Shown here: in pieces, positions 36,889-48,045 of the stretch
How the letters are laid out: every line of letters starts with the position of its first letter
How positions within the stretch are numbered: position 1 is the stretch's first letter
Assembly: GCA_021186555.1 (NCBI GenBank)
Contig: JAJKFL010000005.1
Span: 40,885,135-40,949,134, forward strand
Direction: 5' to 3'
Origin: Reticulitermes speratus
Lineage: Eukaryota; Arthropoda; Insecta; Blattodea; Rhinotermitidae
Length of the DNA: 64,000 bases
Translations under genes and position numbers: made by a program
Notes under the pieces: generated by a model
Told to the model about the DNA's origin: nothing
The model's input: only the letters and a program-made list of their open reading frames with translations
The model's database searches: none

Positions 36889-37254
36889 ATGGTGATTCAA
36901 AAAAATTGAACACTCAAAAATGTTTTACTCATTAACTGGGTACCAAATGGATATGCAGTCTAAACAATTTGTAACTCTCACAATTCCTTCCTAATCTTGC
37001 ACATGCTCAATAGAGCCCATCATGTCACAAGGCAAACGTCTCATTCCTGTAGTCTAATTCATCCCAGACCCTTTGTAACATATCATCGTCGATGGTCGAC
37101 ATGACAGTCACGATGCCTTCTTCATTTCTTCAAAGTTGTGTAGAAGAAGTTGTAGGAACACGAGTTCTGACCTATCCCTACTTAATGTTCATGTGATACT
37201 TAGTTGCTAAGGAACAAAATTTTGAAAGTGTTCAATACTTTTTGAATAAACCTG
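36889..37254 (-). mobile_element. Tc1/mariner deletion derivative, ~366 bp
   Basis: The left terminal repeat reads GGTGATTCAAAAAAATTGAA then CACTC. The right, reverse-complemented, reads CAGGTTTATTCAAAAAGTAT then TGAACACTTTC. The terminal repeats run about 38 bp and are imperfect. TA flanks both sides, as expected for this superfamily. The interior keeps a fragment of transposase on the minus strand, so this is a decayed deletion copy and not a pure MITE. Confidence 0.82.
37031..37131 (-). pseudogene. Transposase C-terminal remnant (Tc1/mariner)
   Basis: One minus-strand frame reads EEGIVTVMS then TIDDDMLQRVWDELDYR, matching the transposase C-terminal pattern of IxxxxxxITxxMLxxVWxELDYR followed by a HIEH-type ending. 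The frame then shifts and stops after NETFAL. The catalytic DDE/D region is absent. The remainder of the element has no coding. Confidence 0.75.
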
Positions 37255-37902
37255 TATGTACTTGAACGTAATGAAGAACAGCTCGATGTGTGCAATACAA
37301 ACTTCTCCTCGTACTATAAGTCTATGCAATCTGTGTCATACAGAAATTATTTGGGACATTTTGGATTGTATGTATTTAAGAAGATAACTTATGGGTGCAT
37401 ATTAATTAGTACAATCTCATACTAGTCTAAAATAATTATTCTTAAGGGCAGTACGATAATATAAACCAGCAGACACTTACCACAAAGAAGTCACATAAAG
37501 TCAGGAATTCGATTTTAGTAGTGTCAGCAAATTCCTTTCTGTGTGCTCTGCAAAAAGACCAAAATTAATTTTATTACAAGGAAAAAAGTACTAATAATTT
37601 ACAGGTACTCCAAAATATCAACTTAAGTAAGTTCTAACATTACAAAGTTTTATTTCGCCGTCAATATCTTCCGTCAATATCATGACAAAATTTAGCGACG
37701 AATAATCCACACGTCTTTGTGTTATAAAGGTTTTTTATATTGTGGATTGATCCCAAATAGTTTAGAGCTCTTAACGAAATGGCAAAACCGTAACAGTTCC
37801 TACACAGTGACAAGAGTTGTTGTATAACATCTAATTTTGAAAAGTTTTAAAATCCAATCACGTAACGCGTAAGAAATGGTAAATAGATTTATATTTTATT
37901 GA
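37255..37902. other. Unique sequence
   Basis: AT-rich, no gene recognised. Confidence 0.45.
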
Positions 37903-38170
37903 ATGGTAAAGGTAAAGCAATCCCATTGCAGGCCTGGACAGGCCTTAGGTTTTCCAGGAGGTTTGAGGCTCCAGATTTCTAGACAATCGGCACATGAAGG
38001 TGGTAGCGTTATCAGCTCTACGCACCGGCCGCCTTTACCCGCAGGAAACACTCCTGGTACTCATTTCCGTTAGAGCTGAGTCGACCCCAGGGCCATAGTG
38101 CGACCGAAAGGATTATATCAATGAATAATTCCAATGACACCATCGGAAATCGAACCCGCGACCTTCCGGC
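37903..38170 (-). repeat. SINE family C, copy 2
   Basis: Minus-strand match to the 30.47-kb element: GCGGGTTCGATTTCCGATGG, GGCCCTGGGGTCGACTCAGC, AAATGAGTACCAGGAG, AAAGGCGGCCGGTGCGTAG, ATTGTCTAGAAATCTGG. It ends in a short TTTACC repeat (GGTAAA units on the plus strand near 37904-37916), probably the 3' tail. Confidence 0.8.
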
Positions 38171-39659
38171 TTGTTTATATCTCAAAATACTAATATTTTT
38201 ATTTTACACTGCGTGAAAAAGCAGGTTATAATAAAAATCCGCGGAAAAACTTAAGGGACTCAACACATGGGCTGTTTTATTTTCCTCTCTTATCTTTCAT
38301 GTACTTCGATCAATCACACATTTGACAGAAACAATTCTAGTTACCGATAACGTAGGCAAAAAAAACACTTTATTACATTTTTTTTACTCCATTCCTTGTG
38401 AATGTTACCCTTGCGTGAACTGTTTACACTTCAGCAAATTATTTCGAAACTTTTATGTTGCTAAAATTGAGATTTTCCAGCTCACTAAAGTGTCAGACAG
38501 CCCCACGAGAAATAGAAGGGAATTGTCATACAACACCCCTTCATTCTACAGCACTTCCTCTGGGAGTAATCTGCCCTGCTAATTACCTGCAAGCGTTTCG
38601 TGCTTCAAATATTCATCAGGGCTCATCACCGAGACGTCAAGAAAAAGCAAAAGCAGTTCTCTTCACTCAGCACTACGATGAAGTGCTTCCAGCTGTATGG
38701 CATACAGTTCACAATGCACAGCTTGGCCACATTTGTGAGAAGAATAGGTCATATAGCGTCAAATAATTGAGAGTTTACGGGTTAACTAACTAACTAACTA
38801 ACTAAAAATATGTACACGGAATCGGGTCCTTCCTGAGAAGCTAATATTTTCTCATCTAGTCGAAATCTTCTTCGCGTTTTATGGTACCACAAGGTTCATT
38901 ACCGTGTTTAAATGAACCCGACACTTGTCCCCATGCTGAGCCACATCAATGTGGTTCACACACTTCCACATTATTTATCTAAGCTCTATTTTAATATTAT
39001 CCCCTGATATATGCCTAGCCATCAATAAACTACATAACGCTATGAAGAGCTCTATGGCAACCTGCTCAAAAAATTTTGACTTATGCTCAAGAAATTTGAC
39101 TTCTTGACTACACCGTTCTGGCAAATAACATGAAAGTAAGGGAAAATTATTTAAGAAAATAAAAATAATGCAAGACTATTTTACAAGAACAAAGAACGTA
39201 AAGAAACAAAGCTGCAAAGTACCAGTCATAGTCATAGAGTCATAAACAAACAGGCTGGAAGTTAGATCCCATCGGCATATTCGCATAGTAAATTAAGACA
39301 AGGCCATTTCTCCTTTCTGGCAACGACGCTGCACCTGCACTGGAACTGTTTTTCGATACCTGTTTTGTAACTTACTTTATTGCGCACGAATATATAATTG
39401 ATAGTATGTCACATACGTTTGGCCTTAGCTTCGTTTATTGTTTGTGCTGAAATATAAAGAGACTATCGTTTCAGTTGCCTGAACACGACTCCATTCCTTT
39501 AGTCACCTGAAGTTTATCTTCTGCTGGCAGTTATGTCTGTAACGTCGGGAGGTGGAGGATAACTGCCGTTTGTCCCGATGAATATCACAGTGAAATTTGT
39601 TGACTGATCATATTGTGGGACTTCCCAGAATATCAGATAATAAGCAATAAAAATTTTTC
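38171..39659. other. Unique sequence with (TAAC)n
   Basis: No gene recognised. A short TAAC repeat of about six units lies at 38781-38805. Confidence 0.5.
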
Positions 39660-39906
39660 TTCATCATGGCTCGACACACCCAGTGGCCCAAGGCCTCCTC
39701 TATGAGATTCCTCGATCACACTCAGACATATGACGGTCGGTAGGACTCCTCTAGACGAGTGATCGAGCCGTTGCAAAGATCTCTGCCTGACCACACACAA
39801 CACTCACAAGAGACAGATATCCATTCCCCCGGCGGGACTCGAACCCCAATCCAGCAAGAGAGCGGCCGTAGACCCACGCCTTAGACGGCGCGGCCACTAG
39901 GATTGG
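39660..39906 (-). repeat. tRNA-derived SINE, family A, copy 2
   Basis: Minus-strand head CCAATCCTAGTGGCCGCGCC, A-box region GGCCGCGCCGTCTAAGGCG, B box GGGGTTCGAGTCCC. Body shares GAGGAGTCCTACCG with copy 1 and ends next to a short A run. No clear target duplication. Confidence 0.82.
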
Positions 39907-40968
39907 TACAAATACTGTTTAGCGACAAATATTTCAAACTAAAACAAGATCCCTAATGAGTTCTTAGGATAGAGATCTTTCTGTATTCTGGCTTCAAACA
40001 AGATCTGTGGTTTCTCGAAACCGTACTTAGGTGATAAGTGAAGTGCAGGACGTGGTGACAGCAGTAGAAGAGGTGTTCCGCTCACAGTGGTGGTGAGTAA
40101 CCACCTAGTAGTCAAACAAAATTGTCCCGGGCATGAAACATTTTTCGCAAAGCCATTTTTGTAGTAATAAGCAGTCTTATTCGGCAGTTGGATTGTAACT
40201 GACATTGCACTGAAAGCACATACGGTACAAAGCTGGCTGAAGTGATGTGGGCAGGCTGTAGACTAGGAACACAAACCGATAACAGTCCTGCTGCATAGAC
40301 CTCAGTGGCTAATCACAGTAAACCAACTGTTAAAACAGAATAACCGGACCCCTGTTTTGTAAACACCCTCATTTGTGTCAAAACTTCCCCGCAAATGATA
40401 TACTAATGCGCGTACTACCTTGCGTTTTGCGTAAATGAGAAGCACCTCGATTTCACTGACTTGCGCGAAAGGTTGTCTCCGTTGAGGTAGCGAAACCTAA
40501 AGTTTCATAACCGCTATCACATAATTCTTAGCCACTTCAATACACTTTTTGACTTCACATCCAACGCCCCAAAGTAATTCTGAATGTTATCATTTCATCT
40601 CCTCGATCCTTCAATGAACATTATACAAGAATTCTCCTACGCAGTTTCTCTGTGTTTCTTCTACACCACATTATACTTCCTCCATTTTCCCATTCTATGA
40701 CATACTTATCTTACTTTCATCTGGTGTACACAGACAAACATTCTTTTCAACTATAACCAATTAAAATATTCTAGGTGACTCTGTCGATGTTACACGACAT
40801 CTGGAATAATTTGCTCCTTGGACATTGTACATCGCCCGCAGCTTAATGCGAAAAAGGAAATAGACACTTCCGAGGATCATATCGGTCTCCGTCCTCAGGC
40901 AAAACAGAAATAAAAACACCAACACAATCACGTCCAATAGGAATAACTATTTTAAACAACTGGACTAA
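39907..40968. other. Unique sequence
   Basis: No gene recognised. Confidence 0.45.
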
Positions 40969-41485
40969 TTTTTAGGAGCGTTCGCGAAATTGCGAAAAGC
41001 GACTATTAGTCTCGTCATGTCTGTCTGTCTATCCGCCCGTCCGTCCGCATAGAACAACTCGGCTCCTAATGAAAAGTTTTTCGTCATATTTGAATATCTT
41101 TCCAAAATCTGTCCAGAAAATTCAAGTTTTATTATAATCTGTCAAGATAACGGGCACTTTCACGAAGACCTACGTACTTGTATGATAACATCTTGCTGAA
41201 TTCTTCTTAGAATGAGAAATATATCAGACAGAAGTTGTAAAAAAAATAAAAACACATTTTATGTTCAATAATATTTTCCCAAAATCGTACCCTTTTTTAG
41301 ATAATGTGGAAAAATTTGGTAGAGCGTGTCAGGCCACAGACGACAATATGTTGCATACTTTTTGCGTGCTGGATAAGTAAGGCTACAGACACTCACTCAG
41401 AATATATAATACTTACTGCTTTTCCACGGCAACAATGTTTATGAGAAGGCGCCCCAATGTTACGTTATACGTAAATTGCCTGTCT
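40969..41485 (+). repeat. Dispersed repeat family F, copy 1 (~517 bp)
   Basis: Aligns along its whole length, inverted, with 47332-47874. Landmarks are TTGCG-A-GCGACTATTA, CGTCATGTCTGTC, GAACAACTCGGCTCC, CCAGAAAATTCAAGTTT, TTTATGTTCAATAA, GGAAAAATTTGGTAGAGC, CACTCAGAATAT and ACGGCAACAATGTT, ending ATTGCCTGTCTT. A short peptide, THSEYIILTAFPRQQC, is legible near 41380-41445 and recurs in copy 2 with mostly conservative changes. No terminal inverted repeats, tail or RNA polymerase III boxes were found, so the class is unknown. The + orientation is arbitrary. Confidence 0.8.
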
Positions 41486-43427
41486 TGTTAGTAGTAGTTT
41501 TAATTATTATTAGTATTGACCCCCGACCACTATTGAAGTCCAAAAAAGAAATACTTCAGAATTTTCAGATTATTCTTTATTAAAGTCTAACGGATTTCGA
41601 AGTCGTACACTGAATATTATTGACTACCTCGTTCGTTATATTTATGGTCCATAGAATGAAGGTTACATAACATTCAACTGTGACAAAATCGAATTTAATA
41701 TTTGTATACAAAAACAATCACAGTTATTTGGTTAATTTGCCGGTGAGTTAAATGTTCATTCACGTACTTACGAGTATTTATGTTATTAACGTAACGTGTC
41801 CATTGCTTAGTCTGTCAGTAATACTGGACTGGACACTGGCTAATAAAATTACCTCTGGCTATTTCCCCATCCGAAGAAGTTTCAGTCACTGGCTATATTC
41901 AAATTAAAAGTGACACATTTGTTTCAAATTCTGGAAATGAATAATGTCTCTCGTCTCTCAAAAAAGTGGGAAAAAGGGTTTGTACTCTTTACACTTTTCA
42001 CTGGAGATCCTTTACTGGAATGTGAAGGCAGACAAGTACTGTGTGTGATGTGGTGGGATGGGGTGAAAGGTATTAATTAACAACCTGTCGTATCCTAGAC
42101 AGGTAGAGTGGAACAAAAATTATGGGGACATTTGAACTACGATATTGGGTCAAGATTAATGAAACAAGCACTCTAAAGCTTGCGATTTCATGGACCTATC
42201 TCTTAGTTGGATTTTGACCACAGTTTTCTGCATATCTTCTGTCAAATACACAGTAACCAGGAGAGTGAGTATATTACCTGAAATTTTTAACACGAATATT
42301 TCACCCGAGCACAATTTCTGTAGTTTTGCTTTAAGTGCAGTCTAAATGCTGTCAAACCTTGTAACACATATATTATAGTGAAAGATTAACATCACGTTAA
42401 AATTCTAGAACTCCATTCCTCTCTTTAATGAAAGGCTAAATGTGTATAAGGAACAATGAAATTCAAATATTGTACACCTACGGTTGGCCTTTGAATATCG
42501 GCCTAAATGTGATGTAACTTGCCGTATTTTTAATTACCACGTTTTTCTTACTGATGTTTACAGTTTATTTCACTTTAGGCTCATTTTACGTTAAAGACTT
42601 ATTATTCCTCAGATACATTTTTCTTTCTGTCTCTGCGTTCGACTGGATTTCAATTTATAATTAGTTAACAAAGAATCTAAAGCAGCAAATAAAGGGTCTA
42701 GATGAAAACAAAACGCTGAAAAAGAAAAAGACGCTACATTGATAGACCGAAGAAGAGAATATGTGACCAAATTATAGATGAAAAGGACTGATCCACTGTG
42801 TATAATAAAAATTACGTGCTTTTTTGAGGGTTTAATGATACTTTGTAAAGCATCGATGTTATTGGAAAAGAGACGCTTATTTATTTTATTTGTTAACTGA
42901 CTAGATATGCTGGCTACATAAGGAAATAACCTATTGTGGGAAAGCAATAAAGTCTGTATAAAATATACCGTAAAGACGAAAGTTCAAAATGGTAGTTAAA
43001 ATTATATTTAATCAGTCAGTAAATCTAGAATCTAAGAAATTATATGAAAGGATCTCAAAAAAGAGAAAAAGTTAATAAGGTACAACAAGGAAGGGAAAAA
43101 TAAATGGAAAAGGAGAGAAATGTAACAAAGGGAATAGCCGTTAAGAAGTGCACTGTGCAGAAATCGCAGCTGCCGAGAATGTGACAGTTACGTCACGAGA
43201 TCCATATACTCGCACTTAAACAGACCACACATTTAGCCTCTTTCTCTCAGACCCTGATTCTTTCCTATGTACTGCTGAGAGTGATGGAAAAGGGCAATTT
43301 AACGAAATGTCTTCAAAGCACGCCGCTCTCTCGACCAAATGCACGAACACTATGGCCGAAGTACTTATCATATTCACATTGCTGGAAATCGGATAAATCG
43401 AGACAACTCTGGCTGTAATTTTATTCG
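41486..43427. other. Unique sequence
   Basis: No gene recognised. A 112-codon minus-strand frame near 42.6-42.95 kb has no recognisable domain. Confidence 0.45.
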
Positions 43428-43612
43428 TAGTGTCGTGGTGTTCTTATACTTTGTAGCGGACTGGTACTATCTTAAATTGTAGTGTCGCGGTAGTCTTCAT
43501 TTTTAGTGTAGCGATACTGTCTTCATTCTTAGTGTACCGGTACTCTCTTAATTTGCAGTGTCGCGGTAGTGCCTTCAATTGCAATGTCGTGGATCTCTCT
43601 TCATCTCGTAGG
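43428..43612. repeat. Degenerate ~26-bp tandem repeat, about 7 units
   Basis: Units begin near 43428, 43452, 43480, 43504, 43530, 43556 and 43582, spacing 24-28 bp. The theme is TAGTGTCGCGGTA followed by CTCTTCATTT. Diverged, so older than the adjoining array. The period not being a multiple of three argues against a coding repeat. Confidence 0.8.
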
Positions 43613-43858
43613 AGTAGACAACGAACAGCAGCAACATAACTAAGTAAGGAAGTGTGTGCCAGTAGACAAACGAACAGCAGCAACATAACTATGTAAGGAA
43701 GTGTGTGCCAGTAGACAAACGAACAGCAGCAACATAACTATGTAAGGAAGTGTGTGCCAGTAGACAAACGAACAGCAGCAACATAACTATGTAAGGAAGT
43801 GTGTGCCAGTAGACAAACGAACAGCAGCAACATAACTATGTAAGGAAGTGTGTGCCAC
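43613..43858. repeat. 49-bp tandem repeat (minisatellite), 5 copies
   Basis: The unit CGAACAGCAGCAACATAACT... restarts at 43622, 43671, 43720, 43769 and 43818, exactly 49 bp apart. Copies are almost identical; the first unit differs at one base (AAGTAAGG for ATGTAAGG). The array abuts the older 26-bp array directly. Confidence 0.97.
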
Positions 43859-44907
43859 TTCTAAAGTCTTTCGAAGTCACAAGCAGTTCCAGCGCGATAC
43901 AGAAGTAACCTGCCTAGCACGGAACACAATGTTTGTGAAGTGATATTCGCTCAGCCGCGCAATGAATTGCCTGTCTTTTATGGAAAAGTCAGTTTTAATA
44001 CCGTGTTCACATTGGCCATAATTCTCAGCCAACTCTCCACATATCCAAACCCTATATGTTATATTTACATTCATATTTAATATTTTCCTCCCGTAGAAGC
44101 TTAGTTCTCTCAATTTGTCTCTGCCCTTTAGAATGTTGTATGTGTTTCCCCTCACATTCATGCTTCCTACGTATAAATCCCCCTTCACTTGCCTTTATTT
44201 AATGCCATATTATTTGTTGAAGATTACCAATTGTAAAGCTCCGTAATGCAACCGCTTATTGTAATTTAATTAATTACTGCAGCATTACTCTTATTCAGAA
44301 AGGACTAGCTCCTCAGCTAGTCGAGAAATTCCCTACATTTCATGGAAGCCGAATATCCAATTCTAAGTTTACAAGAAACTGCAAGTGTCTCTATCCTCAG
44401 ACAGACGAATTCAGTCGGCAACCTCACATTCTATTTATTTAGGACCATTTTTAATAATTATCCCCTCCAAGTGGTCTCCTCACTTCAGTTCTTCTCACCA
44501 AAATCCTCTAAGCCTTCTCTTCTAGTTCACGCATATCACATATCTTGCTAGTCTCATCCGCATTGATTTGATCACCCCACTAATAACTGACGACGAGAAC
44601 AAACCATGAAGCTCTCCATTCTGTCATTTTATCCAGCCTTCTGTCCCTTCCTCCCTTTTAGGTCCAAATATTTCTCTCAGCACAATTGTCCGGAACATCC
44701 TCTCTCGTCTCGTATGTTCTTCCCTCAAACTTAGAGACCAAGTTGCACGCCAATAAAAGAGATAAAATTATACTTTTCGCATTTTAATTTGTAAATTTTC
44801 GATTTGAATAAGAAAGGACAAAGACTCTAAGGCCAATTGTGGCAAGCATTTCCCGAATTTAATTTGTTATTAATTTTTTTCGTGAAATAAATTTTGATTT
44901 GTTACTT
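43859..44907. other. Unique sequence
   Basis: No gene recognised. A minus-strand frame (43.88-44.19 kb, 103 codons) has no clear family. The fragment LNVNITYRVWICGELAENYG-like is not enough to name it. Confidence 0.4.
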
Positions 44908-45360
44908 TCGTTAGCACATATACATGTTAATTACGTAGGTTCAATCTTGAGGCAGGCTCAGGAATTGACCTCTGGCCCCATTGTGGCTGCTAAGACTAGG
45001 TTATTGTCCTTTAACAGAGTAAAATCCAGGGTGATTACTGGATTCAACATCCTGAGAAGGCATCTCTACATAATGGGGCTGATAGAGAATCCTTTGTGTA
45101 GGAAGTATGAGGCAGAGGAAGAAACCTCAGCTCACGTTTTGTGTAGGCCACACTTAGACATCACTATCTGGGCTATTTTTTTCTGAACCCCCAGGATGTT
45201 ACAAATATGGGCCTGGGAGCAATCTAGAACTTTATTAAGAGAACAGGGCTCCCAAGAATCGGATTCTAGTTCTAGGGGCACAAAGGCCTGTAAATAACGC
45301 CTAAATGCATCGGGATCGATGAGGGCTCGAACCCACTATTTATTCATTTATTCAATCACA
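44908..45360 (+). mobile_element. LINE 3' fragment (Jockey-type C-terminus) with 3' tail
   Basis: LRQAQELTSGPIVAAKTRLL, then NRVKSRVITGFNILRRHLYI, MGLIENPLCRKYEAEEET and SAHVLC form the terminal zinc-knuckle region. The expected CRKC reads CRKY; the His of SAHVLC is kept. At a T7 run near 45175 the frame shifts, and LNPQDVTNMGLGAI, a stop (usually Trp), and NFIKRTGLPRIGF continue the family's ending. A short 3' untranslated part ends in an ATTTATTC repeat near 45340-45356. The reverse transcriptase is missing. Jockey-like by the style of the C-terminus; the clade is an inference. Confidence 0.8.
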
Positions 45361-47331
45361 ATCTTAGTAACATTGATGCCCTTATAAAGTACTCTTTATC
45401 ATCACGAAAGGCAATTGTTAGATAGACCACAGTGAATACCGTACATCATAATTACTTAGCATTCATCACTGAATTACACCGTTCCAATTACCTCATTTTG
45501 AAACAAGCGTTGATTAAAAAATATGAATCATTGACTCGGCCTATCTTTTCGGGATTCCACGTAGGAAATCAAGTATTTATCAGTCTGACAAATGTGCTTT
45601 AATTATTGGGATGGTGACCTTCTTTTAAGAGAGACGTTGTGTGACGGTCCTACTTTGGTATAAATATATGTAACTCCAAAAGTTATTTATAAAAGGCCCG
45701 TAAATTTGCGAGCCTACAAACTGTATAAATGCGAAAGTTGAATTTGCATGAAATATGTTCAACATGCATTTCCAGTGTCACGCAGTACATTTTAAATCAT
45801 TGCAAGTTTCAAGAACATGATGTATCAGTGAACACATAATGCAGTAACAGTTTAGTTTAATGTAAAATGGGGCTGCAATTTGCGATAATTTAAAACACTG
45901 CTAACTCTGTTTCGCTTTATAGCACAATATTGCTTCCAAAGGCATTGTTGATGACAGAGCTGTAAAAATTATATGGCTACTTTTCTTTTTCCCACGCGCT
46001 TGCAGAATGTAAAGTATATGACCAAAAACACAACTCTGCATATGACAGGGTACGAAGTAAGGTAATGGAGCCTCGCCCAGTTATTAGCGAAACGAAATAA
46101 TATATGCTGTCTAGCATCATTTAAGGAATACTTAGCAGACATGAATTATGTACCTCTTACTAACCAAATGTTACGGTTTATTCGTCCTCACAAGTGAAAT
46201 TAACTCTACATGAAAACACATTAATGAAAATTTAGTAAAAAGTGTATAATTCAATTCAAAATTTGATCAAAGTGCACAGCAAAGACTACAGCCTTCAACG
46301 TGCAGAAATGTGTGAAATGGACAATGGACTGAAAAAATTTTGTTAATGAAAATTTGTTATGTATAAAACAACATTTTTCTTGCAACTCTGAGCACAGCGT
46401 TGTCCAAGGCTTAGTTTATTCAAATCGGTTTCGATAAATCCCGGTCTGGGAGCAGAATAACTGTCTCATAATATTCGCTAGGCGAAGTTCTTGCACATAA
46501 GAGAAACAGCAAGAATCACAATTGTATTAATGTAACATCTATATTAAAATAAACCATTTTTGAAAATAAATATTATTTACCATGTTATTAAGGAGACGGT
46601 AATAAAATGTGGGACATATCCACATAAAAGAAAATGTCCCAATACGATTTTATCTTCGTATGCAATAACATAAATTCGCTAGCAGGTAAAAAGAAAATGT
46701 TATAATGAACTGCTGGAGAGGAGAAGGTGTGAAAAGGATGGTCAAAGAAGAAGTATTAAAGGTATCAGGTTAGCGTTACCTATTTACATAATTTAGTAGA
46801 ATTTAATACAAAAGCTGCCACTGTGTCTAAGCATAATGCCCTGAAGGTGTCCAGAAGAAGTAGAAGTTCGGAGTATGCATCCCAGATCTCGGTACCACAT
46901 AGAGGTGAGTTGCACGGAGCCTGTCTTTACCCAAGCAAAGAACCTACAGTACTCACTAAATGAGTAGATGATAGGGTCCAAACATCAAATTAAATATGGA
47001 GGAAAAATGACCATCGCATCAGGAAGCGAGACACTGTTGTCCACCCTCATACAAACCATTTACTGACAGCAATCCCTTTACTCGTTCGAGCAGGAAGCTG
47101 TCATTCCCGTACAATTATTCGTGCATGATTCACGCTGGCAGCATAGAGTGCATTAGCAGCCCATTTCTGACACATTGACCTGTAAGGAGCTATGAATTGA
47201 ACAGCATTAAACACTTTGCTTGATATGTCATCGTCACAGTAAAACCAATTGATACTGTGTTGAAACTGCGTGATAGCTAAATTGAGAAAAAGCGATATGG
47301 ATTATACAATTCCTTTTATATAACAAAAAAA
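45361..47331. other. Unique sequence
   Basis: AT-rich, no gene or shared repeat recognised. Confidence 0.45.
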
Positions 47332-47874
47332 AAGACAGGCAATGTACGCATAAAAGTAACATTGAGGCGCTGTAGCTTGAACATTGTTGCCGTGGAAAAG
47401 TAATAAGTACGAGTATTACATATTCTGAGTGTGTTTCTGCAGCCTTAGTTAGCCAGCGTGCACAGCGCATGCCCCATATTATATCGTCCACTGTGGCTTG
47501 TCTGGCTCTACCGTATTTTTCCGCATTATCTCATAAACGGCACGATTTTCGGGAAAAGCTTATTGAACATAAAACGTGTGTTTTGATTTCCTCTACAAAT
47601 TTTGTCTGAAAATTTCTCATTCTAATCTAATCTCTCATCTCAGCGAGATGTCATACATATACTTAGGTCTTAGTGTAAAGTACCCGTTATTCTTCTCAGA
47701 TTTTAATGAAACTTGAATTTTCTAGACAGAATTTCGAAAATTACTCAAATGCCAAATATCATTAAAATCCGTCCAGTGGGAGCTGAGTTGTTCCATGCGG
47801 ACAGACGAAGAGATGAACAGACATGACGAAATTAATAGTCGTTGTTGCGCAATTTTTAGAACAAGCCTAAAAAG
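47332..47874 (-). repeat. Dispersed repeat family F, copy 2 (~543 bp)
   Basis: Inverted relative to copy 1 at 40969. On the minus strand it keeps an open stretch from WGMRCARWLTKAAETHSEYV through FPRQQC, so this copy is a little better preserved in that region. Roughly three quarters identical to copy 1 by eye. It has a T9 run at the minus-strand end (A9 on plus, 47325-47333). Confidence 0.8.
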
Positions 47875-47968
47875 CCGGAAAAGGGACTGGCAAATAACAA
47901 TCGTTCCGAAATGAGAAAAACATCGCCCCTAACGTTTTAAAGGAAGCCAGCTGCTGGGGTTATATATA

Positions 47969-48045
47969 CAGAGTGGCGCAAAAGTCACTTGACACGGCCT
48001 TTCTGTTGTTACAAATCGAGCTTCAAGCGACTTTGCGCCATTCAG
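47969..48045. repeat. Short inverted repeat in TA-rich flanks
   Basis: Arms 47973-47992 (GTGGCGCAAAAGTCACTTGA) and 48023-48041 pair with about three differences. They enclose 30 bp and sit between TATATATA tracts. It could be a miniature or internally deleted mariner-like element, but no coding or second copy is present. Confidence 0.6.

Noticed and set aside
43613-43858. CRISPR array
   Set aside because: The 49-bp units are head-to-tail with no variable spacers, in a eukaryotic setting.
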